From positions 2,986,850 through 3,050,849 of the forward strand of contig SCFE01000008.1 in the NCBI GenBank assembly GCA_004352715.1: 64,000 nucleotides of DNA. The letters run 5' to 3'. This document shows, piece after piece, positions 56,062-64,000 of this stretch (position 1 is its first letter; every line of letters begins with the position of its first letter). A model generated the notes under the pieces. It was not told the origin of the DNA, did not search any database, and was given only the letters and a program-made list of their open reading frames with translations. The translations under genes were made by a program, and so were the position numbers. The DNA is from Hofstenia miamia (taxonomy: Eukaryota; Xenacoelomorpha; Acoela).

Positions 56062-58361
56062 TATAATTTCACAGTTTTATTTTGTTTACATCATTTACAT
56101 AAATGAAAAATAGAGCCTTCAATGTTTCTTGAACACCACTTTTTATAGATAACCATTTAGATATGTCATTTAATTTACAAATTTATTAAAATCAGGGGAA
56201 GATCTCCATTTTTTGTTGGTGTAAAGGCATCAGGGGTAGAAAAATCTTCAAAAAACCAAATTGCGTTTTTATAAACAAAGTTAATATTGACAATTTAATT
56301 CACAAGTCCGACGGATGGAAATTGCCTTGCACGCGATTCAAGCATAGCGTAAATATTTTCTATCGCGTAGTAAGAATAATGAAATACAGCGCAGCTCATG
56401 GTATTGACCATAGAGCTACTATACATAGCTCCATGGTATTGACCTACAAACAGTTCATGTAGAGATCAACATAGATATGGTTATGATTTCAGTTTCCGGT
56501 TTTTTTCTCAATCTGACGACCCCTTACGACTACATATTTTGGACTACTGTACCGTTGTTGGCAAAGATAAAAAAGATGTTAACAATACGTTTCTGTTGTA
56601 CTTCAAGTTGTATGCATCCATCATATGACAAATATGTAATCAAAAATAGGACGAAGTGATTGATGGCACCGTAAGTAAAGTTAAGTTTAGTTTGTGTTTA
56701 ATTCAGGTATTGAAGAAAGAAAAATAATGTAAGACACCAATACATGATTAATTTTTTCTTCCAGCAGAGTTCAATATTTTCAAAACAACTTTTTTCTTAA
56801 CAACCATCAGATTGCTTGCACAAAAATTGCGCTATCATTTTCGTGGAAATAGTACAAGCCAAGTCCTCTAAAATTATATCTCGGATTTCTTTTAAGTTAG
56901 ATTATTTTCATTGGTCCGAGTCAATCCGATTTAGGCGGGGTTGCCTGTATTGCAATTTTTTTATTTAAAACATTCATTTTAAACATTCTGCTTAGCAATA
57001 TATGAGTATTGATATAACTCTATAATACTTAGAAATTATGATCAACTCTTCTGAAAATCTGAGTAATAAGTGATTGCTCGAGTTAATCAGCGAAAATATT
57101 GGCTACTATGCATTCATTAAACAAAGCTTGAAAAGATAGTCTTAACAGTTTGTACTTCCATACTAACTTTTTACAGAATTAACACTATTCCATATGATTC
57201 TATCACTTTCCAAATCTACACCATTCTCAATCGTCATTACACAATCACACTAGTTTTCAAACAAACAAAGCTCAAAAAAGAATCTAATAAACACCGCAAT
57301 ACAATAGTGCAAATCTCCACCTAAAGCAATGAAGGAAAATGAAAACAATTACAAACTATCTTACAAGAAAAACTCAAATCAAATGGAAAAAATTTAAAAT
57401 TATAATAAACACTACACAACTAAATGAACTGTAATTTGCTTAGCAGAAAATTGTACATTTTGAAAGCTTTTATAAGTGCTATTTGATAATATTTGAGTTT
57501 TTGTATATTGTAAAAATCTAATTACATATTTTACTCTATTGTATTTAAGTACGGTGGGTCGCTTTGCAATGACCTCACTTTTGATTACTTTTTGGTGGTT
57601 ATAGCCGGCCGTAACAAAAGAATTCCTAATAATAATTAAAGCATGCATAAATATCGAGGATGAAAAAAACTGGTCGTTATAAAAGACGGTCGTAATATAG
57701 ACGGTCATTATAAACGTGATCACTGCACTTTGTATGAATTTATTGAATAATTGAGCATCCGGTGTAGTTAAAAGATATTAAAGGTGATTTATGTATATCA
57801 TCACTGTTTGAAACAATAAATGAAAAGAACCGGTAGATTTTATTTTACATCAACAACTAAAGTTATTACTAGTGTGATCTAGTTAATTAAAACTAAATAA
57901 ATTAAGACACGAGAAATCACCGAGATTGTCTGACAACAACCACCCATGAATTTAGAAAAGAGAGAGAGAGAGCACCATATTTTGAGAGAGAGCGTAATAT
58001 GAGAAAACCACATGAATGAATGATATGTAAATGGATTAAGCGGGTATAACAACTCTACTGCACTGGAACGGAAGCTGAACGAAATTTAGTAAGAAATGAA
58101 TGCATTAGGCAAATTATAAATAGAGACATAATCCAATTAACCGCTTCATTGCTGGAATTCGGCCTAAAATACAACGCATTAGAGTACGTGTTAATGACGG
58201 TTACAAATGAGAATAGTATTATTCCTCAGATGAATTGACGCAGCCAGAAGAAAAACGATTTCATAAAATTGATGGATACAAAAATCACCACTCTTAAATT
58301 GTAAAAATATTAGTTTCTAGTTGACTTATTAATGGGAGTGTATACTAACTAGATTACTACT
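56062..58361. other. non-coding interval with small repeats
   Basis: No gene recognised. It holds a near-palindrome around 56398-56450 (GGTATTGACC motifs around AGAGCTACTATACATAGCTC), three tandem 15-17-bp units GGTCGTTATAA/GGTCGTAATATAGAC/GGTCATTATAAACG at 57672-57715, and (GA)n runs at about 57958-57992. The minus-strand frame at 57412-57723 reads through those units and is not a believable gene. Confidence 0.45.
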
Positions 58362-59390
58362 ACTACTACGATTTTAGTGGATGTAGAAAGTGGAGTTCCA
58401 CAGGGGTCCATCTTGGGTCCCATGTTGTTTTTAATGTTTATCAATGATTTGCCCTCGGTTTGCACCAATTGTAAAAATTGTTTGCTGATGACGCAAAAAT
58501 GTTTTCAAACTTCATAGAACACATTTCCCAAGATTGTCAGAATTATTGATTGGGGTATTTCGAATTTTATGGTTTTCAATTCTGACAAAACTGTGCTATT
58601 TTCAAATAGGGAAACTGCTTTTGTTGATTTTCAAGGAGCACAAGTTAATACAAATCATAAAGTAAAGGACCTGGGAGTTATTATTACTTCTAATCTTACC
58701 TGGAAGTCTCATATTCAGTCCAAAGTTCATGCTGCAAATTACATCCTTTTGAGGTTGAAACGCTGTACTCCTTATTCTACGCCTATTACTACAAAAGTTA
58801 ACCTTTACAGATCATATATTTTATCAACTCTGATTTATTGTTCTTCTGTTTGGCATGCCAATGTCAGCAACTTATTATGTTTGGAGAAATTACAATCCAG
58901 GGCTTCAAAGTGGATTATTGGATTCTCAATGGACTACCGCGACCGTTTGTTAAAATTGAATCTTTTACCAATATCCCTTTTATTGCAATTTAATGATATC
59001 CTTTTATTCAATAAACTAGTAACTGGTATGTATGATGTTGACGTTTGGAAACATGTCAGCATTGCAAAAAATTCACGACCTGGTTTACGTAGTAGTAATA
59101 CTCAAAATTACTATACAAAAAACTCGTTTGAAAGGAACAGTAAATTATTTTTTCACAAGAACTGTTTATTACGTGAACTGTCTCCAAGCCAAGTATAATT
59201 TCTCAATTTATGAAAGACCTAGATTTTTTAAACAAACGTTAAAGGTGCTATTTTTCAATTTTTTACGTGATTATTATTCTCGGGAAGGTTGCAGCCGTTT
59301 TATATTTTGTTCTTGTCTTGATTGTAAATGCAAACTCTTATGAATATTTTTTAGTCTGAAACATGACTAAATAAAGTCTTTTAGTAGTAG
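58362..59390 (+). mobile_element. 5'-truncated CR1/Jockey-type LINE
   Basis: Reading: GVPQGSILGPMLFLMFINDL (about 58391), FADDAKMF after a frameshift (about 58484), then an open frame 58569-59198 with VKDLGVIITSNLTWKSHI, YRSYILSTLIYCSSVWHAN and KWIIGFSMDYRDRLLKLNLL. The C-terminus YERPRFFKQTLK to CKCKLL ends at 59341. AATAAA lies at about 59370, and the element ends in a (TAG)n array at 59379-59394. The 5' edge lies beside (TAC)n at 58360-58372. It lacks endonuclease and the first half of RT. Confidence 0.8.
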
Positions 59391-59394
59391 TAGT

Positions 59395-59497
59395 ACTCTA
59401 GTTGTAGGTTCAACACTGCTTCTTTTAAATAAAAAACTACGCCTGTTAACTCATTCATTGAAATGAAATGCAAGACATGACATCTGATGTACAAACC
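59395..59497. other. spacer between LINE and kinesin light chain 3' end
   Basis: Short non-coding stretch that would hold the 3' untranslated region of the minus-strand kinesin light chain gene. No clear polyadenylation signal was seen before the LINE. Confidence 0.35.
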
Positions 59498-60661
59498 TTA
59501 TATTTCATTATTCCAAGCACCCATCTAAATAAAGTTAAAAACTTGGACTTTAAATAACTGCATACCTGATAGCCGTCTGAAGATTTGTGGTTGAGCATTG
59601 ATAAGGAACTCGCTCGTTTCATTCTAAAAAATGAATATAATTTCAAATAGTTTACCAAGAATTATAACATTCAGTAAATATATTGAATGCAATAAAAGTG
59701 ACAAAATGTGAATGCAGTTTCAACAAAGAGCTCACCTCCAGAAAACTTCAAAATAGAAACTTAATGATTCTATCCGAAAGTTAAAAATTAATATTAACTG
59801 TTTCCAGAGGCAATGTATTTTTTCTGTAATCCTATATTTCTTTAGATTTGCAAGTACCGCTGATAACGAAGCATTTTTCTTCATTATTAAATACCTGTAG
59901 TTTTAACATGTATCAATTATGCGATTATCACCAAGATTATACGCTAAGACCAGCCAAATTGTGACCCGATTATGCATATATACATCGGAAGTTGGAAAAT
60001 GCATGCATCGTAATCATAGTACAAAACGCGATAACAAAAATATAAATATTTCCAACTTAATAAACACAATTGGGACAAACGACCAATTTGAATTGCTATT
60101 ATAGTCTACTACAAACGAAAGCAACAATGAATCAGAGATTAATAAATATTTATTTTATAGCTTTACTTAGCTAAACAGGTTGACTCAGTAAGCCATTTGA
60201 CTTTTCAACCGACTCCATCTCTTGTTTGGACGTTGAAAGAGAGTATTGAATGGAATGCACAATTGAATATCAGAAAAAACAAGTTTTAATTATAAATATT
60301 TAACTGAAACAATATTATAATTTATGATTTAAAATTTTACCCAGAGCTTGGTGGAGGTGCGGAGGTTTTGGAAAAAGCGGCTTTGAAGAACCTGCTGCTG
60401 CTTTGTTTTATAGATTCTTTTAGTTTAGAAAATGATCCAGCTCTGCGCAACGATCCATCACCCGCCTAAACTCGGAAAATAATAATGCATGAATGTAAGA
60501 TTAAATCTATTTACACTCGACCAATCAGCACCAAAATCAACTCCCTCTGACGAATTAAAATGAATGCCACTACTAGAATTGAAATTTGCAGAGACATTCG
60601 ACATCTCTCCGGAAGCATTGAGTATCTCCTGTAGTTGCGCACGTCGGTGTGAATCAAGTGC
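59498..60661 (-). CDS. KLC: kinesin light chain, C-terminal exons (partial)
   Basis: Minus-strand exons 60515-60661, 60341-60465, 59566-59623 and a short probable last exon 59498-59524 (MGAWNNEI, stop) join in frame with AG acceptors and GT donors. The intron between the first two is only 49 bp. The first exon reads ALDSHRRAQLQEILN and ends FGADWS. The second gives GDGSLRRAGSFSKLKESI. The third gives MKRASSLSMLNHKSSDGY. Kinesin light chains have, after their TPR repeats, exactly this order: an RKQGLD-type junction, LRRSGSFxKLR and MKRASSLNxLN. The protein links kinesin-1 to cargo. TPR exons lie upstream (above 60661) and were not found in the window. The final exon is the weakest call. Confidence 0.85.
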
Positions 60662-61424
60662 CTAAAAGTTTAATTGAATTTTATAACTATAATGACACCC
60701 CAAACCACAAAGATTAACATTTTATTTTTTCAAAGAAATTCTTAAATTATATTTTCATATTATATAAATTCAATTAATTTTAGTATAATCCGTCATGACT
60801 GAAATTTATTGTAAGTCATTTAACTTGACAGTATATTAAATTACATACTCTAATTTTTTATTGATACATGCAGACGCTTGATAAGATCACATCATCTCTA
60901 ATAAGAGTAACTGAATAGAATATGATTACTTAAATCATAGATCTAAATTTAAGCTAATAACCATCAATTGAATCCTGATGACAAATTGAGTGATGAAGGA
61001 AATAATTTGATAAGCATCAACCTATGGATCGAACTCAACTGATTGTGATTCTGCAAGAACGAACACTGGAAAAACTCACCTCAAAATATATCTACAGCAA
61101 TATGTGGTTATCGAAAATAATTTGCATTATCCGTTACTTCGTCAAATTTCAAATATACGAATGAAGAAGCTGAAAGAGACTTTCTATTGCATTTACACGA
61201 GTTACTAGATTTCATAGTTTTACAATATGTTTGTAATTCTGAATATAGTATCAACATAATGTAATACTTTGGCAGCAAAATATTTGTGCAAATTTTAAAG
61301 TATCTTCGCTTTGATGACAAACTCGGTAATCAGACGAATCAGAGCTACTCAACTTTGAAAAATTCCTGTTTGGTAAATTTGCTGGGAGTTGCATGTTAAA
61401 ATTCACTTGAAATTATTCTCTAAC
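60662..61424. other. kinesin light chain intron, non-coding
   Basis: No exon recognised. A minus-strand open frame at 61108-61320 shows no domain and no splice signals that fit. Confidence 0.45.
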
Positions 61425-62332
61425 CCCCCCCCCCTTCCCGTCACACACNNNNNNNNNNNNNNNNNNNNNNNNNNNNNNNNNNNNNNNNNNNNNNNNNNNN
61501 NNNNNNNNNNNNNNNNNNNNNNNNNNNNNNNNNNNNNNNNNNNNNNNNNNNNNNNNNNNNNNNNNCCCCCCCCCCCCCTTCCCGTCACACACTGCCGTTA
61601 AGTTAATTGCTAAGTTAATGTTCAGCTAATCCCGTCGCCGTCGCACACTGCCGTTAAGGTAACCTTAACATAAGCATTAACGGAAATTTTAAGTAAAGGC
61701 TAACGGTAAAAACCGGTTGGCAGTTATTGGATATTTTGCTGACATTTCCCCACTTTTTAGTTTAGGGTCGATTCCAATTCTAACTACATGCAGAGATTCA
61801 AATTTGAATTTGAGAAAGTTCAATCATTTTGAGATATTTTATAATTTTCTAGAAAGTTTTTGACTACCTGTAAATTATTTGTATGTTTTCGAATTTGCCC
61901 AACTACTTTTAGTCTATACGATTCAAATATTCAAAAATTACTAACTATAGTTCAACTAGCATTTGTTTTGAACAAACATGTTTTATGCTTAGATTTAACT
62001 TTCAAATATAATTTGATATGAATAATTTTATATGTACCTACAGATCTAATTGACATTTTGAACTAAATTTATTAAATAATTGTGAATACTATTTTTCAAC
62101 AAAACTAACAAATGCCTATCAAATGGGGGTCTCTGTAGCATAGCACAAGAACAAGACATTCACGATTTGTGCGTTCAAAGTAGGCAGACTTGGTGTTTTT
62201 GTTTACAAACCTTAACTTAACAAGAACGTACACCTCGATTTTAACTTTAACTTAAGAAATACCGTCGCACACTGCCGTTAAGGCTTAAGTTAAAGTTACC
62301 TTAACGACAGTGTGCGCCGGGGTAGCAGTTGA
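61425..62332. mobile_element. inverted-repeat DNA element (MITE-like) in intron
   Basis: Left side carries CCCGTCACACACTGCCGTTAAG and GTCGCACACTGCCGTTAAGG (about 61577-61660). The right side, read on minus from 62332, carries GCGCACACTGTCGTTAAGG and, further in, TTAACGGCAGTGTGCGACGG. Both sides thus have two copies of a CACACTG-CGTTAAG module with alternating TTAAC/GTTAA steps. A poly-C tract and a 117-N gap (61449-61565) obscure the left end. No coding capacity. Confidence 0.65.
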
Positions 62333-63459
62333 GCAAATTTTGTCGGAGAACAACATATATTTATAATAAATTTGATATAACTGCTAATTCATTCAATTCT
62401 GACTTCTTGTAGATGTTGAACAAAGGATTTATATAGAGCATTTCAGCTTTACGACCCCAACATCACAATGAAGCGAGACTCTGTTGATCAAATGACGTGT
62501 CTTAATGGTATTCACAGTGCAACCTTTGGCAATCTCGGCTAACATGCATGACATCTAGGTGATTTATTGCGCAATTATGTTGATGTTTTTCTTATAAAGC
62601 TACTAGATTAAGTTTAAATTAAGTCATTCGTAAGTGAAGAAAGTGTCATGATTCTTATATGGCAGTTGAGATATTTGGTTGCTTAGGGTTGTAATCTACT
62701 CAAGGAGAAAAACAATCTAAGCGTTGAGAGTATCCAGATATAAGATCTGATTATGCTATTCGACTAATTATTTGGCAGATACTAATATTATCCGATAACG
62801 GAAGATACGGGCATAGATCAAGCCGATATCGATAGATACTTATACTTTTGGTAAAAACAGATATTTTAGTGAAAATATTAAATTATACCAATATTACCTT
62901 TCACCAGAGAATATATTTCGGCTTAAGTAAGAATGGTGCAAGCTTTACTAGACAGGCGTTCGACAGCATTCGTTCTAGCTTGACATGTTAAGATCACCAT
63001 TTTGTGAATCCCAAAATGTCAAAAGTCGCATCACGAGTAAACAATTCATTAATAACAAATTTAGTAGTAGCTAATGCGTATAATCAACATGCACTTAATG
63101 GGGCAGAAATTATAGTAGATAAACGATAAAGTGAATTTTTATATATACAGTACTGGAAATTTGTATTCGAATACCTTGCTATTTTGAATAAATACTGAAC
63201 ATGCATTGGATAAAGTGTGCCTAAAATTATAACTAAGTGTTACTTTGGTTAAGAAAGGAAAATATGTATGTGTAATAACATAAAATATGTAGAATAACAA
63301 TTGGCTATTATTTTTTAATCAAAATTAGAACAGTTGTATTGGAAAAATGTATTAGGCCAACTGAAAAATTTTTAACAAATGAGCAAATCCAAAAAAATGT
63401 ATGTTCAAAATAAGATACATTAATTAATTATTGATGCAATACAATAACTTAGCAACAGA
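62333..63459. other. non-coding, probably intronic
   Basis: No exon, repeat termini or RNA gene recognised. Confidence 0.4.
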
Positions 63460-64000
63460 ATTGTCTCTTCTAGTGTTTTGTAGGGTTTCCCTTTGAGCGA
63501 AAGACAGCGACAAGGCGATCAGAAATTGAAACAAAAAGTCTTGCAATAAAACTTGGGAATTGCATAATTTTTTTATTGTGCTCCACAGCATGCTGTCCAA
63601 TTCAATATTTGACCTCTTTCCAAATTTTCGATAATGTTAAGGTCTGGAGATTGGCCAGGCTAGTCAACAAGGATAGCAACCCCATTATTGTGGAGGAAAT
63701 TTCTCATTTCCTTTGAGGTATGACATGGAGCACCATCCTGCTGATATATTAATGACTTGTAAGGAGTGTCAAGAGTTCCTTTTTTTTAGAATCCGAGCAT
63801 ATTAAAAGCTTAGAAGAGTAACAGTGATGTGAACAATCTTGCGAAAGCCACACTTCTATACTGCAGCCCATACCATTACAGACTTCCTACCATAATTCAT
63901 GGTCGCCGAGTAAGTTGAGGCAAGAGTCTGAACTTCTGTCCAGTTGATCTCTATCAACATTCTTTTCGATGAGTATAGCTCAAATCTTGACCCATCGAAA
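63460..64000 (-). pseudogene. Tc1-like transposase, partial, runs off window
   Basis: Minus-strand reading from the window end: DGSRFELYSSKRM, then GRKSVMVWAAV (about 63865), YQQDGAPCHTSKEM (second catalytic Asp, about 63733), GVAILVD-stop-PGQSPDLNIIENL with the terminal Glu (about 63625), followed by decayed C-terminal sequence. The D and E are spaced as in Tc1-type DD34E transposases. Stops at about 63850 and 63660 and frameshifts show it is inactive. The N-terminal half lies beyond 64000. Confidence 0.85.

Noticed and set aside
57412-57723. 103-codon minus-strand frame
   Set aside because: Reads through short tandem GGTCGTTATAA units; no domain.
59748-59782. Possible 34-bp microexon (AG ... 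GT) between kinesin light chain exons
   Set aside because: Including it would disturb the frame between the SAPPPSSG and MKRASSL exons, which join correctly without it.
1-64000. tRNA, rRNA or snRNA genes
   Set aside because: I looked for tRNA B-box-like GGTTCGA motifs with cloverleaf context and rRNA cores by eye and saw none; a covariance-model search would be needed to be sure.

Overview
This is AT-rich nuclear DNA of an animal, most likely an invertebrate; I cannot fix the taxon. The evidence is spliced genes for metazoan housekeeping proteins (an RNF185/RNF5-type ER E3 ligase and the C-terminal exons of kinesin light chain), GT-AG introns (one only 49 bases), and a mix of Ty3/gypsy, CR1/Jockey-type LINE, Polinton, piggyBac, hAT and Tc1/mariner sequence. 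Scaffold gaps occur at 21695-22694 (exactly 1000 N), 34037-34129, 42787-42891 and 61449-61565. Five single-N joins (21597, 51098, 51996, 52742, 52825) sit beside duplicated or missing sequence.

Layout. 1-9.5 kb: a 2.9-kb Polinton-derived element with inverted repeats built of ~105-bp tandem units around a broken polymerase B gene, then a large imperfect palindrome (3.8-9.5 kb) with nested insertions. 9.5-38.2 kb: a nest of Ty3/gypsy-type elements of two LTR families. Family A LTRs start TGTAGCATMATCC and end near GATGYTACA; family B LTRs start TGTAGAGT and end GAYTCTACA. The fullest element (about 27.7-38.2 kb) has gag, protease, reverse transcriptase, RNase H, integrase with a GPY/F tail, then a long extra ORF (ORF3) of about 1,000 residues, a polypurine tract and a 3' LTR. 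ORF3 recurs in two other diverged copies (9.56-11.25 and 22.7-25.16 kb). I do not recognise the protein; it is the strongest candidate here for something undescribed. 38.2-47 kb: old non-coding DNA with two hAT elements that keep 8-bp target duplications, LINE scraps, microsatellites and a frameshifted piggyBac transposase.

47-64 kb: host genes among repeats. RNF185/RNF5 is complete in three exons (48370-49898, plus strand). A CR1/Jockey-type LINE with endonuclease and reverse transcriptase follows (about 52.9-56.1 kb), then a 5'-truncated LINE (58.4-59.4 kb), the last exons of kinesin light chain (59498-60661, minus strand), an inverted-repeat element (61.4-62.3 kb) and a Tc1-like transposase running off the end. 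All transposon genes seen carry stops or frameshifts, so none looks active as assembled. The two host genes have no visible functional link to each other.
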